Shown here: positions 32,001-44,311 of the stretch, in pieces
How the letters are laid out: each line of letters starts with the position of its first letter
Position numbering within the stretch: position 1 is the stretch's first letter
NCBI RefSeq assembly: GCF_900116015.1
Contig: NZ_FOYH01000014.1
Span: 1-64,000, forward strand
Source of the DNA: Enterobacter sp. kpr-6
GTDB lineage: Bacteria > Pseudomonadota > Gammaproteobacteria > Enterobacterales > Enterobacteriaceae
Direction of reading: 5' to 3'
Length of the DNA: 64,000 bases
Translations under genes and position numbers: made by a program
The notes under the pieces: generated by a model
Databases searched by the model: none
Seen by the model: the letters and a program-made list of their open reading frames with translations, nothing else
What the model was told of the DNA's origin: nothing

Positions 32001-32817
32001 GCAACTCCGCTGTGCAGAGTGCTGGTTCTGGGGGCAAAAATATGGGCGCATTGATGGCGATTTTGCCATTAACGGCGATACGCTGAGCCTGAGCAACGGC
32101 CTGCTGGATAGCGGATTTGCCCGCCTGACCGCCAGTGGGGAATGGGTCAACCGGACGGGGGCGGAACGCACCTCGCTGAAAGGTAAAATCAACGCCGAAA
32201 AAATTGATTCGGCGATGAATTTCTTTGGCGTCTCAACCCCGGTACGCGATGCTCCGCTGAATCTGGATTACGATCTGCACTGGCGCAACCCGCCGTGGGA
32301 CCCGGATGAAGCCACGCTGAACGGCATTTTGCACACCCGGCTGGGTAAAGGCGAAATTATCGATGTCAGTACCGGTCGCGCCGGGCAACTGCTGCGCTTG
32401 TTGAGCGTGGATGCCCTGCTGCGCAAGCTGCGTTTTGACTTCAGCGATACCTTCAGCGAAGGGTTCTATTTCGACTCCATCAAAAGTACGGCGTGGATTA
32501 AAGATGGTGTGCTGCATACCGACGATACGCTGGTGGATGGCCTCGAAGCAGATATCGCCATGAAAGGATCGGTAAATCTGGTGCGCCGCGAACTCGATGT
32601 TGAAGCGGTCGTCGCCCCGGAAATTTCCGCCACGGTTGGGGTGGCCGCGGCGTTTGCTGTCAACCCGATTGTCGGTGCGGCGGTGTTTGCCGCCAGCAAA
32701 GTGTTGGGGCCGCTGTGGAATAAAGTCTCCATTCTGCGCTACCGCATTACCGGGCCGATGGATAAGCCGCAGGTCAACGAAGTGCTGCGTAAGCCGCGCA
32801 CTGAAAACGCCAAATAA
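29017..32817 (+). CDS. yhdP: AsmA-like envelope protein YhdP
   Basis: Giant inner-membrane-anchored protein of 1266 aa, the same length as in E. coli. It has one N-terminal helix (LLTGATLIVIIALAVSGLRLIL) and a very long periplasmic beta-strand-rich body of AsmA/TamB type (DUF3971 and AsmA-like C-terminal domain). With TamB and YdbH it is thought to carry phospholipids to the outer membrane through a hydrophobic groove. It starts with GTG after a GGAG site. It lies 46 bp after rng and precedes tldD. Confidence 0.95.
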   Translation: MRRLPGILLLTGATLIVIIALAVSGLRLILPHLDTWRPALLAKIESATGMPVAASHISARWENFGPTLDVRDIKAGLSDGGELSVKRLTLALDVWQSLLHLRWQFRDLTFYQLQANTNTPLLQGGDSEGVETNRLSDLFLRQFDHFDLRDSHISFLTLSGQRAELAIPQLTWLNGKDRHRAEGELNLSSLTGQHGVMKVRMDLRDDNGLLNNGRLWLQADDIDVKPWLGKWMQDNVALESARFSLEGWVTLNRGEVSGGDVWLKKGGASWKGDNQTHQLSVDNLTAHITRQQQGWQFDIPETRITMDKKPWPDGALSLAWVPAQEAGGANGIRSDELRVRASHLALDGLDGLLPIAEKISPSLGEVWRIMQPSGEVDKLALDIPLQATEKTRFQANWDNIAWQQWELLPGVQNLSGTLSGSMENGRLTTHIAQAKMDYKTVFRAPLEIEDGVATLNWLKNDKGFQLDGRQIDVKATGVRARGDFRYLQPVGDEPWLGILAGISTSDAGQAWRYFPENLMGKALVDYLSGAIQGGQVDNATLVYGGNPHLFPYKHNEGQFEVLVPLRNATFAFQPDWPALKNLDIELDFINDGLWMKTDEVNLGGVKGRNLSAVIPDYLKETLLIDADINGPGKAVGPYFNDTPLNDSLGAALEELQLDGDVNARLHLNIPLDGQMTTAEGDVRLHNNSLFIKPLNTTVRNLSGQFSFVNGNLSSEPLTASWFNQPLNLDFSTTEGDKAYGVAINLNGNWQPARIDVLPEALSQSISGSVAWNGKVGIELPYNGSARYNVDVNGDLKNIASRLPSPLDKPAGKSLPVKINVDGNLRNFTLTGKAGSENHFNSRWLLNNKLTLDRAIWASESRTLPPLPDTAGVELNLPPMDGAQWLALFQKGVANNVSNSTEFPKNVTLRTPALTLGGQQWNNLSIVSQSVAGGSKIEAQGREVNGTLTMRDNAPWQAAIRYLYYNPAAAQESDPLSPTSLLTGKRAIDFTGWPDLQLRCAECWFWGQKYGRIDGDFAINGDTLSLSNGLLDSGFARLTASGEWVNRTGAERTSLKGKINAEKIDSAMNFFGVSTPVRDAPLNLDYDLHWRNPPWDPDEATLNGILHTRLGKGEIIDVSTGRAGQLLRLLSVDALLRKLRFDFSDTFSEGFYFDSIKSTAWIKDGVLHTDDTLVDGLEADIAMKGSVNLVRRELDVEAVVAPEISATVGVAAAFAVNPIVGAAVFAASKVLGPLWNKVSILRYRITGPMDKPQVNEVLRKPRTENAK

Positions 32818-32886
32818 GCAGACGCGGAGCCGTAAGAGGCTCCGCAATGATTTGACGGGGGCGAACAATTGCCTCACTCTCAATAG

Positions 32887-34380
<1,494 letters not shown>

Positions 34381-34391
34381 GTTTTTAGTGA

Positions 34392-34487
34392 CCCTCACCC
34401 CGGCCCTCTCCCTGAGGGAGAGGGGGAAGGGCAAGTCCGTGCTCGATCTGTCCCCTCTCCCTCAGGGAGAGGGTTAGGGTGAGGGGG
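34392..34487. repeat. Paired REP element 1 (BIME-like)
   Basis: Two inverted copies of a REP unit with core CTCTCCCTGAGGGAGAG and flank CCCTCACCC (34392-34425 and 34452-34487), separated by about 26 bp. It sits between tldD and the convergent aaeR and can fold into a large stem. It is the same family as the elements at 47569, 59084 and 62116. Confidence 0.88.
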
Positions 34488-34503
34488 TAATCCTCAACCA
34501 GCC

Positions 34504-35433
34504 TCACTTCTCCTTCGCCCGACCGCGCATCTCCTGAAACAGACTCGCCACCTCAACAAAATAATCCGTCAGATAATTAATACACACCTGCACTTTCAGC
34601 GGCAGCTTGTCCTTTTCGGTATATAGCGCATACACCGGGCGCGGATCCGACTGGTAGCGCGGGAATAAGATCTCCAGCGTGCCGCGATTGATCTCCTCGA
34701 TCACCCACATCAACGGCACGTAAGCCACACCTGCTCCGGCGCTCAGCCAGCGTGTTAACGTCATCGGATCGTTCGTGACAAAACGCCCCTGCGGGATCAG
34801 CCGGGTGGATAATCCCTCGGGCGCGATCAACTCGAATTCATTGTCCGGGCGCACGCTATACTCAAGCCATGAATGGTTTGCCAGATCGGTGGGTTTTTCC
34901 GGGATACCGTACTGCGCCAGATAGCTTTTTGCCGCGCACACCACCATTGGCATCGTGCCGAGTCGCCGGGAAAAGAGGCTCGAATCCTGCAATGCGCCGA
35001 CGCGGATCACCACGTCCAGCCCGTCTGCAATCAGATCGGGCGCGGGGATGCCGGTGACCAGATTCACCGTCAGACCGGGGTAGTCTTTGAGCATCTGCGC
35101 GGTCATGTTGGCGAGGACATTTTGTGCCATGGTTGAAGAACAGCCGATGCGCAGCGTACCGATAGGCGTGTTGTTAAAGGCGTAAAGCTGCTCGTGCACA
35201 TCCTGCACTTCATGCAGCATTCGCCGGCAGCCCTGATAGTAAATTTTACCGGCTTCGGTCAGCCCCAGACTGCGTGTGCTGCGGTTAAGCAGTTTCACCT
35301 GAAGCTCATCTTCCAGTTTTGATACGGTCTGGCTGATGGATGAAACGCTCATTTGTAACTGGCGGGCGGCAGCGGTAAAAGAGCCGAGTTCGACCACGCG
35401 GGCGAACACCGACATGCGTTTTAATCGTTCCAT
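34504..35433 (-). CDS. aaeR: LysR-type regulator AaeR
   Basis: LysR regulator of 309 aa. The helix-turn-helix (SFTAAARQLQMSVSSISQTVSKLEDEL, about 18-44) is followed by a periplasmic-binding-fold effector domain. It activates the divergent aaeXAB efflux genes in response to aromatic carboxylic acids such as p-hydroxybenzoate. A perfect T-N11-A-type dyad lies in the shared promoter at 35485-35509. Confidence 0.94.
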   Translation of the reverse strand: MERLKRMSVFARVVELGSFTAAARQLQMSVSSISQTVSKLEDELQVKLLNRSTRSLGLTEAGKIYYQGCRRMLHEVQDVHEQLYAFNNTPIGTLRIGCSSTMAQNVLANMTAQMLKDYPGLTVNLVTGIPAPDLIADGLDVVIRVGALQDSSLFSRRLGTMPMVVCAAKSYLAQYGIPEKPTDLANHSWLEYSVRPDNEFELIAPEGLSTRLIPQGRFVTNDPMTLTRWLSAGAGVAYVPLMWVIEEINRGTLEILFPRYQSDPRPVYALYTEKDKLPLKVQVCINYLTDYFVEVASLFQEMRGRAKEK

Positions 35434-35451
35434 TGTTCACTCTGGCTTAAA

Positions 35452-35467
35452 AGTGATTTAGATCACA
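35452..35467. promoter_or_regulatory. Candidate CRP site between aaeR and aaeX
   Basis: AGTGA-TTTAGA-TCACA matches the CRP dyad TGTGA-N6-TCACA at 9 of 10 positions. It is about 20 bp upstream of the aaeR start codon. Confidence 0.55.
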
Positions 35468-35484
35468 TTATATAGATAACAGTA

Positions 35485-35509
35485 TAACAGTTACGTTAAT
35501 ATACTGTTA
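35485..35509. promoter_or_regulatory. Candidate AaeR operator
   Basis: Perfect inverted repeat TAACAGT-N11-ACTGTTA, the LysR-family T-N11-A arrangement with seven-base arms. It sits midway in the aaeR-aaeX promoter region and is the best candidate recognition site for AaeR. Confidence 0.65.
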
Positions 35510-35612
35510 GCTGAATAAGAGATACGTCACTCCTGCCTGGTCTTTCTGGCCCCTATTACTGCGGTGACGTGAATAAAGCATTACCACCTGTACCCGCTCT
35601 GACAAGGTCAAC

Positions 35613-35816
35613 ATGAGTCTGTTTCCTGTGATCGTGGTGTTCGGTTTATCGTTCCCACCGATATTCTTTGAATTACTTTTATCGCTGGCCGTTTTCTGGC
35701 TGGTGCGCCGCCTGCTGGTCCCCACCGGGATTTACGACTTCGTCTGGCATCCGGCATTGTTTAATACGGCGCTTTATTGCTGCTTATTTTATTTACTGTC
35801 GCGCCTGTTTGTTTGA
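35613..35816 (+). CDS. aaeX: Small membrane protein AaeX (DUF1656)
   Basis: A 67-aa membrane protein with two helices (about 1-35 and 45-66) of the DUF1656 family. It is always first in aaeXAB. Its exact role is unknown. It may help the AaeA/AaeB pump assemble. The aaeA GTG starts 7 bp after its stop. Confidence 0.92.
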   Translation: MSLFPVIVVFGLSFPPIFFELLLSLAVFWLVRRLLVPTGIYDFVWHPALFNTALYCCLFYLLSRLFV

Positions 35817-35823
35817 GGTTGAT

Positions 35824-36756
35824 GTGAAAACGCTAACAAGAAATATCTCCCGCACGGCCATCACCCTGGTGCTGGTGCTACTGGCCTTTATCGCCATTTT
35901 TCGCGCATGGGTCTATTACACCGAGTCGCCGTGGACGCGCGATGCGCGCTTTAGCGCCGATGTGGTCGCCATCGCGCCGGATGTCGCCGGGCTTATCACT
36001 GATGTAAATGTGCACGATAACCAGCTGGTGCAAAAAAACCAGGTGCTGTTCACCATCGACAGGCCGCGCTACCAGAAGGCCGTAGAAGAAGCCGAAGCTG
36101 ACGTGGCCTATTATCAGGCGCTGGCCAACGAAAAGCGCCGTGAAGCCGGACGTCGTAACAAGTTAGGCATTCAGGCGATGTCCCGTGAAGAGATCGACCA
36201 GGCCAACAACGTGCTGCAAACCGTGTTACATCAACTGGCGAAAGCGCAGGCGACACTGGATCTGGCTAAGCTCGATCTGGAACGTACCATCATCCGCGCA
36301 CCGGCAGCGGGATGGGTCACCAACCTTAACGTCTATACCGGCGAGTTTATTACCCGGGGATCGACGGCGGTTGCGCTGGTGAAAAAGGATTCCTTCTACG
36401 TGCTGGCCTATATGGAAGAAACCAAGCTCGAAGGCGTTCGCGCGGGCTTCCGGGCAGAAATCACCCCGCTTGGCAGTAACCGGGTCTTAAAGGGCACGGT
36501 GGACAGCGTGGCGGCGGGCGTCACCAATGCCAGCAGCAGCGTTGACGGCAAAGGCATGGCGACGATTGATTCCAATCTGGAGTGGGTGCGACTGGCGCAG
36601 CGCGTGCCGGTGCGTATTCATCTGGATAATCAGCAGGGCAATCTGTGGCCTGCGGGCACCACGGCCACGGTCGTGATCACCGGCGAGAAAGATCGCGACG
36701 AAAGCCAGGACTCCTTCTTCCGCAAGCTGGCCCACCGCCTGCGTGAGTTTGGTTAA
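35824..36756 (+). CDS. aaeA: p-Hydroxybenzoate efflux adaptor AaeA
   Basis: Periplasmic adaptor of 310 aa (HlyD family) with one N-terminal helix ([19 protein letters not shown]). The lipoyl half-domains ([20 protein letters not shown] and [22 protein letters not shown]) flank a helical hairpin. It works with AaeB to export aromatic carboxylic acids as a metabolic relief valve. The GTG start after a GAGG site matches the E. coli length; a longer frame overlapping aaeX was rejected. Confidence 0.94.
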   Translation: MKTLTRNISRTAITLVLVLLAFIAIFRAWVYYTESPWTRDARFSADVVAIAPDVAGLITDVNVHDNQLVQKNQVLFTIDRPRYQKAVEEAEADVAYYQALANEKRREAGRRNKLGIQAMSREEIDQANNVLQTVLHQLAKAQATLDLAKLDLERTIIRAPAAGWVTNLNVYTGEFITRGSTAVALVKKDSFYVLAYMEETKLEGVRAGFRAEITPLGSNRVLKGTVDSVAAGVTNASSSVDGKGMATIDSNLEWVRLAQRVPVRIHLDNQQGNLWPAGTTATVVITGEKDRDESQDSFFRKLAHRLREFG

Positions 36757-36761
36757 GCGTA

Positions 36762-38729
36762 ATGGGCATTTTTACTATCGCCACTCAGCATGTGCGTTTT
36801 GCCGTTAAACTGGCGTGCGCGATCGTTCTTGCGCTGTTTGTTGGCTTTCATTTCCAGCTTGAAACCCCGCGCTGGGCGGTGCTGACGGCGGCGCTGGTCG
36901 CCGCAGGTCCTGCGTTTGCCGCTGGCGGTGAGCCCTGGTCGGGGGCGATCCGCTATCGTGGGATGCTGCGTATCGTCGGCACCTTTATCGGCTGTATCGC
37001 CGCGCTCACCATCATCATTCTGATGATCCGCGCACCGCTGTTAATGCTGATCGTCTGTTGTATCTGGGCCGGGTTCTGCACCTGGGTTTCCTCGCTGGTA
37101 CGCGTTGAAAACTCTTATGCGTGGGGACTGGCCGGGTATACGGCGCTGATCATCGTCATCACCATCCAGACCGAACCTTTGCTAACGCCGCAGTTTGCCG
37201 TGGAGCGCTGTAGCGAAATTGTCCTTGGGATTGTCTGTGCCATCGTCGCCGATCTGCTGTTTTCCCCGCGTTCCATCAAGCGCGAGATTGACCGCGAGCT
37301 GGACAGCCTGCTGGTGGCGCAATACCAGTTAATGCAGCTCTGCATTAAGCATGGCAGCAGTGAAGAAGTGGACAACGCCTGGGGCGCACTGGTGCGTCGT
37401 ACTACGGCGCTGGAAGGGATGCGCAGTAACCTGAACATGGAGTCCTCGCGCTGGGCGCGGGCTAATCGCCGCCTGAAGGCGCTTAACACGCTGTCACTGA
37501 CGCTGATCACCCAGGCCTGCGAGACGTATCTGATTCAAAACTCCCGCCCGGAATTGATCACCGACACCTTCCGTGAGCTGTTTGAACCGCCGGTCGAAAC
37601 CGTGCAGGACGTGCATAAACAGCTTAAAAGAATGCGCCGGGTGATGGCCTGGACGGGCGAACGTGATACGCCCGTGACGCTCTCCAGTTGGGTGGGCGCG
37701 GCGACGCGTTACCTGCTGCTCAAGCGCGGCGTCATCAGCAATACCAAAATCAGCGCCACAGAAGAGGACGTGCTGCGCGGCGAGGCGGTGGTAAAAGTTG
37801 AATCGGCGGAGCGTCATCATGCGATGGTTAACTTCTGGCGCACCACGATCTCCTGTATTCTCGGCACGCTGTTCTGGCTGTGGACGGGCTGGACGTCGGG
37901 CAACGGGGCGATGGTGATGATCGCGGTGGTGACGGCACTGGCGATGCGCCTGCCCAATCCGAAAATGGTGGCGATTGATTTTGTCTACGGCACCCTGGCC
38001 GCGCTGCCGCTTGGCGCGTTCTATTTCCTGGTGGTGATCCCTGCCACCCAGCAAAGCATGTTATTGCTGTGCATCAGCCTTGCGGTGATGGCGTTCTTTA
38101 TTGGCATTGAGGTGCAAAAACGGCGTCTCGGCTCGCTGGGGGCGCTGGCCAGTACCATCAACATTATTGTGCTGGATAACCCGATGACCTTTGAGTTCAG
38201 CCGCTTTCTCGACAGCGCGCTGGGGCAGATTGTCGGCTGTTTACTGGCCTTAACGGTGATTGTGGTGGTGCGCGATAACTCGCGGGCGCGAACCGGACGG
38301 ACGCTGTTAAACCAGTTCGTTTCCGCTGCGGTTTCGGCGATGACTACCAACAGCGCCCGGCGTAAAGAGAATCACCTGCCTGCGCTCTACCAGCAGTTGT
38401 TTTTATTGCTGACCAAATTCCCGGGCGACGTGGCGAAGTTTCGCCTTGCGCTGACGCTTATCATCGCGCACCAGCGCCTGCGCGACGCGCCCGTGCCGGT
38501 GAATGACGATCTCTCCGCTTTCCATCGTCAGTTGCGGCGCACGGCCGATCATGTGATCTCCGCGTCCAGCGACGATAAACGGCGACGTTATTTCACGCAG
38601 TTGCTCGAAGAACTCGATGTCTATCAGGAGAAACTGCGCATCTGGGATGCCTCTGATCAGGTGACGCAGCCGGTGAAGCGGCTGGTGGGGATGCTGCATA
38701 AATACCAGCATGCGCTGACCGACAGTTGA
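36762..38729 (+). CDS. aaeB: p-Hydroxybenzoate efflux pump AaeB
   Basis: Inner-membrane transporter of 655 aa in the FUSC/PET family. Two blocks of about five to six helices (about 12-165 and 365-500) alternate with two cytoplasmic helical domains, the family's twofold plan. Five bases separate it from aaeA. It is the transport subunit of the AaeAB system. Confidence 0.95.
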   Translation: MGIFTIATQHVRFAVKLACAIVLALFVGFHFQLETPRWAVLTAALVAAGPAFAAGGEPWSGAIRYRGMLRIVGTFIGCIAALTIIILMIRAPLLMLIVCCIWAGFCTWVSSLVRVENSYAWGLAGYTALIIVITIQTEPLLTPQFAVERCSEIVLGIVCAIVADLLFSPRSIKREIDRELDSLLVAQYQLMQLCIKHGSSEEVDNAWGALVRRTTALEGMRSNLNMESSRWARANRRLKALNTLSLTLITQACETYLIQNSRPELITDTFRELFEPPVETVQDVHKQLKRMRRVMAWTGERDTPVTLSSWVGAATRYLLLKRGVISNTKISATEEDVLRGEAVVKVESAERHHAMVNFWRTTISCILGTLFWLWTGWTSGNGAMVMIAVVTALAMRLPNPKMVAIDFVYGTLAALPLGAFYFLVVIPATQQSMLLLCISLAVMAFFIGIEVQKRRLGSLGALASTINIIVLDNPMTFEFSRFLDSALGQIVGCLLALTVIVVVRDNSRARTGRTLLNQFVSAAVSAMTTNSARRKENHLPALYQQLFLLLTKFPGDVAKFRLALTLIIAHQRLRDAPVPVNDDLSAFHRQLRRTADHVISASSDDKRRRYFTQLLEELDVYQEKLRIWDASDQVTQPVKRLVGMLHKYQHALTDS

Positions 38730-38736
38730 GATAAAG

Positions 38737-38762
38737 CCGACGCCAAAAGCGTCGGTTTTTTT
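38737..38762 (+). terminator. aaeXAB terminator
   Basis: Stem CCGACGC / GCGTCGG with a 5-nt loop and a seven-base T run, 8 bp after aaeB. It separates the efflux operon from the next gene. Confidence 0.9.
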
Positions 38763-38810
38763 GTAGCTATACTTATCTCAGTCGATCTAACCCTAAGATC
38801 AGGAGGACAT

Positions 38811-40265
38811 ATGGCAACGCAGGCATTGCAGGATAACGCACTTTTTCAGACCGGTTACTTTGTTGATGGCGTATGGAAAACGCTGGAAACCACCTTTGAT
38901 GTCACCAACCCGGCGACGGGCGAGGTTATCGCAAAAGTCGCGAAAGCCGGTACCAAAGAAACCGAAGACGCCATTGCTGCCGCCAGCCGTGCTTTCCCCG
39001 CCTGGCGTGCCAAAACCGCGAAAGAACGCTCCACGATCCTCTATCGCTGGTATGAACTGATTATTGAAAATAAAACCTGGCTTGGTCAGTTGATGACCGC
39101 CGAGCAGGGCAAGCCGCTGAAAGAAGCCGAAGGCGAAGTGGATTACGCCGCCAGCTTTATTCAATGGTTTGCGGAAGAAGCCAAACGCGCCAACGGCGAG
39201 ATTATCGTGCCCGCCAAACCGGGATCGCGCATCCTCGCCACCCGTGAACCGGTGGGTGTGGTGGCCGCCATTACGCCGTGGAACTTCCCGATGGCGATGC
39301 TCACCCGCAAACTCGGCCCGGCGCTGGCCGCAGGCTGTACCGGCGTCATTAAACCGGCGAACAACACGCCGCTCAGTGCGTTTGCCTTAGTGCAGCTCGC
39401 CAAAAAAGCGGGTGTGCCGGACGGCGTACTGAACGCGGTGGCCGGGAATACCCACGAAATCAGCGACGCGATTATGGCCAGCCACGCGGTGCGTAAAATC
39501 TCCTTTACCGGCTCGACGGCGGTGGGCAAAACGCTGGTGCGTAACGCCGCAGAAACCATGAAAAAAGTTTCCATGGAACTGGGCGGCAACGCGCCTTATA
39601 TCGTGTTTGATGATGCGGATATCGACGCGGCGGTGCAGGGTGCGGTCGCCAACAAATTCCGTAACGCCGGGCAGGTATGCGTCAGCGTTAACCGTTTTTA
39701 TATTCATGAATCCATTTACGACACCTTCGTGAATAAGCTCGCCAGCGCAGTAAAAGCGCTCAAAGTGGGCAACGGCATGGACGAGGGCGTGATTGTCGGG
39801 CCATTAATCGAAAAGGCGGCCGTCGATAAAGTGCGGGAGCATGTGGAAGACGCCGTGGCGAAAGGCGCAACCGTGCTGGCAGGCGGTAAAGCGCATTCGC
39901 TGGGTGGAAACTTCTGGGAGCCCACGGTGCTTGGCGACTGTAGCGACGGCATGAAGCTGGCGCAGGAAGAGACGTTTGGCCCGGTTGCCGCCTGTTTCCG
40001 CTTTACCTCGGAAGATGAGGTGATCAAACGCGCCAACGATACGCCGTTCGGCCTCGCCGCCTATTTCTATACGCAGAATTTAGCGCGCGTGTTTCGTGTC
40101 TCGCAGGCCATCGAAAGCGGCATGATAGGCATTAACGAATGCGCCGTATCGACCGAACTGGGGCCGTTTGGCGGGGTGAAAGAGTCGGGACTGGGCCGCG
40201 AAGGATCTGTTCTGGGGCTGGAAGAGTATCTGGAAGTGAAAACCCTGCACCTTGGCGGGTTATAA
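38811..40265 (+). CDS. NAD(P)-dependent aldehyde dehydrogenase, GabD-like
   Basis: Aldehyde dehydrogenase of 484 aa, closest in motif to succinate-semialdehyde dehydrogenase GabD. It shows the Rossmann part ITPWNFPMAMLTRK, general base Glu in VSMELGGNAPYIVFDDAD near 255, and catalytic Cys in NAGQVCVSVNRFYIH near 289. A GGAGG site precedes the ATG. It is not present between aaeB and yhcO in E. coli K-12, so it is an added gene. A link to aromatic aldehyde detoxification with AaeAB is possible, but only position suggests it. Confidence 0.9.
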   Translation: MATQALQDNALFQTGYFVDGVWKTLETTFDVTNPATGEVIAKVAKAGTKETEDAIAAASRAFPAWRAKTAKERSTILYRWYELIIENKTWLGQLMTAEQGKPLKEAEGEVDYAASFIQWFAEEAKRANGEIIVPAKPGSRILATREPVGVVAAITPWNFPMAMLTRKLGPALAAGCTGVIKPANNTPLSAFALVQLAKKAGVPDGVLNAVAGNTHEISDAIMASHAVRKISFTGSTAVGKTLVRNAAETMKKVSMELGGNAPYIVFDDADIDAAVQGAVANKFRNAGQVCVSVNRFYIHESIYDTFVNKLASAVKALKVGNGMDEGVIVGPLIEKAAVDKVREHVEDAVAKGATVLAGGKAHSLGGNFWEPTVLGDCSDGMKLAQEETFGPVAACFRFTSEDEVIKRANDTPFGLAAYFYTQNLARVFRVSQAIESGMIGINECAVSTELGPFGGVKESGLGREGSVLGLEEYLEVKTLHLGGL

Positions 40266-40298
40266 ACATAATGGGCGCTTCAGGCTGGGTGGCTGGCA

Positions 40299-40571
40299 AT
40301 GAATATCTACACCTTTGATTTTGACGAAATAGAAGAACAGACTGATTTCTATCGGGAATTTGCCATCGCTTTTGGTATTGAGCGGGCTACGGTGAACGAT
40401 CTGGATTCGCTCTGGGAGGTCGTTACGGGGGAGACGCTGCCGCTACCGCTGGAAATTGAGTTTGTTCACCTGACGGAGAAACAGCGACGGCGTTTTGGCG
40501 CGCTCATTCTGTTGTTTGATGAAGCAGAGGAAGAGCTGGAAGGGATGCTGCGCTTTAATGTCCGGCATTAA
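40299..40571 (+). CDS. yhcO: Barstar-like protein YhcO
   Basis: A 90-aa protein of the barstar (barnase inhibitor) fold: [24 protein letters not shown] at the N-terminus, then [15 protein letters not shown]. It may inhibit an RNase, but no partner nuclease gene lies nearby. It is 33 bp downstream of the aldehyde dehydrogenase. It is conserved here in E. coli, without a settled function. Confidence 0.9.
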   Translation: MNIYTFDFDEIEEQTDFYREFAIAFGIERATVNDLDSLWEVVTGETLPLPLEIEFVHLTEKQRRRFGALILLFDEAEEELEGMLRFNVRH

Positions 40572-40575
40572 GATA

Positions 40576-40601
40576 TAAAAAAGCCCCTGCATGGCAGGGG
40601 C
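40576..40601 (-). terminator. yhcN terminator (possibly bidirectional)
   Basis: Perfect stem GCCCCTGC / GCAGGGGC with ATG loop and, on the minus strand, a T run (complement of 40577-40582). It lies between the convergent yhcO and yhcN. Confidence 0.85.
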
Positions 40602-40628
40602 AAGTCGTAGGACGACTACGACGAGGGA

Positions 40629-40892
40629 TTATTTGTAGAGTTCTGCAGTCGCGTGCCAGTTGTCACCGGTACGGGCTTCGATAATGCGGTAAGACGATGC
40701 GCCTTCTTGTTGCGCTTTTTTATCCAGCGCGGAACGCATATCCATTGGAGAAGTGCTTACGCCACCAACAGAAACGGTACCGATAGCCTGACGGCCTTGC
40801 GCCTGATCGGCACCAATAGAGTCGGCTGCAAATGCACCAAAGGACAGAACGGAAAGGATGCTCAGAGTTGCTACAGTGGTTTTGATTTTCAT
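40629..40892 (-). CDS. yhcN: Periplasmic stress protein YhcN (DUF1471)
   Basis: An 87-aa secreted protein of the YhcN/BhsA/McbA family. The signal peptide MKIKTTVATLSILSVLSFGA has a cut at AFA/ADSIG (residue 22). The small DUF1471 domain contains GTVSVGGVSTSPMDMRSALDKKA and ASSYRIIEARTGD. E. coli YhcN responds to cytoplasmic acid and peroxide. It stands alone with its own terminator. Confidence 0.93.
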   Translation of the reverse strand: MKIKTTVATLSILSVLSFGAFAADSIGADQAQGRQAIGTVSVGGVSTSPMDMRSALDKKAQQEGASSYRIIEARTGDNWHATAELYK

Positions 40893-41270
40893 GATATCTA
40901 CCTCGTCGAATTCTTTTATTAGGGGTCCTGTTTCGTGACCGCCATCACAAAATCAAGTATACACTAATCACGCGATTAATTAATACCATGCTAATGATAT
41001 CAATCGCCACTCTGTTACAAAAACTCCCCTCTCTTATTACATAAATGCATAAAAACGGTCATTCAAGCGTAACATTTTTAGTTTATAGGCAGATAAATCA
41101 AAGGATTAGGTGAATTTGATTTTTTGTGCGGTTTTGACTGGTGATATTCACTGGGTGAATGGTTAAACGCCGTAAATCGCACGGAGTGTTAAAGAATTAC
41201 CGGTGGATAATCGGGGGAAAGAGGGTGAAAAGGAGAAGATTCCCCCTCATCGACTGAGGGGGAAGAGAAC
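40893..41270. other. yhcN-argR intergenic region (378 bp)
   Basis: No gene is seen. It is AT-rich near yhcN, where the yhcN promoter must lie, and holds the argR terminator at its right end. Confidence 0.5.
41235..41264 (-). terminator. argR terminator
   Basis: Perfect 10-bp stem TTCCCCCTCA / TGAGGGGGAA with a 5-nt loop, followed by a T-rich stretch on the minus strand. It is 7 bp beyond argR. Confidence 0.8.
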
Positions 41271-43102
<1,832 letters not shown>

Positions 43103-43120
43103 TCTGAGCGCCAGTTAATA

Positions 43121-43149
43121 AAGCCGGAACATGCGTTTCCGGCTTTTTT
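43121..43149 (+). terminator. mdh terminator
   Basis: Stem AAGCCGGAA / TTCCGGCTT with a 7-nt loop and a T run, 18 bp after mdh. It lies between the convergent mdh and degS. Confidence 0.9.
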
Positions 43150-43156
43150 ATGCCTG

Positions 43157-44224
43157 CTAGTTGGTGGCCGGGTATTCCTGAATGGTCACTTTCAGCGACA
43201 GCTTTTTATCTTCCCGCATCACTTCGACCGGAATTTCTGAGCCCGGACGGATCTCCGCCACCTGGTCCATGGTTTCCAGCGCAGATATAGCCGGTTTACC
43301 GTTCACCGAGACGATCACGTCATTGACCTGAATGCCCGCGCGGGCTGCCGGGCCATCCGGGGCGACTTCATTGACCACGATGCCCTGAATTTGATCGATG
43401 CCGCCACCCTGCGTGTGCAGAGGCGCGATTTCCCGACCACCGATCCCGATGTAGCCACGGATCACCCGACCATCACGGATCAGCTTATCCATGATTTTGG
43501 TTGCTAACTGGAATGGAATCGCGAAACCAATGCCTTCCGGCGTTTCCCCATCGTTACTCTTATCGAAGGAGAGGGTGTTGATCCCCATCAGCTCGCCAAG
43601 CGAGTTAACCAGCGCCCCGCCGGAGTTACCATGGTTGATAGAAGCATCGGTTTGCAGGAAGTTCTGCCGGCCTGAAGGGTTCAGGCCGATGCGACCAGTG
43701 GCGCTGATGATCCCCTGGGTAATGGTCTGCCCGAGGTTATACGGGTTACCGATCGCCATCACCACGTCGCCGATATGCGGCATCCGTTTGCGGTTAATGG
43801 GAATAACCGGCAAACCGCCGGTGGCGTTGACTTTCAGCACTGCCAGATCGGTTAAGGCATCCGACCCCACCAGCAGCGCTTCAAACACGCGACCATCCTG
43901 CAACGCCACGATAATCTGGTCGGCATCGTTGATCACATGTTTATTGGTAATGATGTAACCACGCTCGTCCATAATCACCCCGGAACCCAGCGTGCGGATC
44001 TCAAGCTGGTTATTCGATGAGGTGCTCATACTGCGGTTATAGACGTTGACCACCGCGGGCGCAGCGCGGCGCACGGCCTGGTTATAGCTAACCGGCGTTT
44101 CATCAGCGCTATCAAACTGGGGCGCTGACAGGGGGCTGAATTGACGTAAAGAAGGCATGGCAGCCAGAAGCAGGCCACCAACAATTAAACCGATTGCAAC
44201 TGAGCGTAGAAGCTTCACAAGCAT
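43157..44224 (-). CDS. degS: Site-1 protease DegS of the sigma-E response
   Basis: Inner-membrane-anchored serine protease of 355 aa. It starts the envelope stress response by cutting RseA when its PDZ domain binds C-termini of misfolded porins. A signal anchor (about 4-26) is followed by the trypsin-like domain with His in ITNKHVI, Asp in LTDLAVLKV and Ser in NHGNSGGALVN, then a single PDZ domain (about 255-350). It lies downstream of degQ. Confidence 0.97.
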   Translation of the reverse strand: MLVKLLRSVAIGLIVGGLLLAAMPSLRQFSPLSAPQFDSADETPVSYNQAVRRAAPAVVNVYNRSMSTSSNNQLEIRTLGSGVIMDERGYIITNKHVINDADQIIVALQDGRVFEALLVGSDALTDLAVLKVNATGGLPVIPINRKRMPHIGDVVMAIGNPYNLGQTITQGIISATGRIGLNPSGRQNFLQTDASINHGNSGGALVNSLGELMGINTLSFDKSNDGETPEGIGFAIPFQLATKIMDKLIRDGRVIRGYIGIGGREIAPLHTQGGGIDQIQGIVVNEVAPDGPAARAGIQVNDVIVSVNGKPAISALETMDQVAEIRPGSEIPVEVMREDKKLSLKVTIQEYPATN

Positions 44225-44269
44225 GATGCAGGCGTCATTAAAAAGAGAAGGGGCAGCATAGCATGAGTT

Positions 44270-44303
44270 ATCCGGACATCACACGCGGTGATGATGTCCG
44301 GAT
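44270..44303. terminator. Hairpin between degQ and degS
   Basis: Perfect 11-bp arms ATCCGGACATC / GATGTCCGGAT around a 12-nt loop, without a U run on either side. It may stabilise the degQ mRNA 3' end or attenuate read-through into degS. Confidence 0.6.
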
Positions 44304-44311
44304 GGTAACCG

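Noticed and set aside
35668-36756. A 362-codon frame for aaeA overlapping aaeX
   Set aside because: The overlap would double-code nearly all of aaeX. The GTG at 35824 has a good ribosome binding site and the family length.
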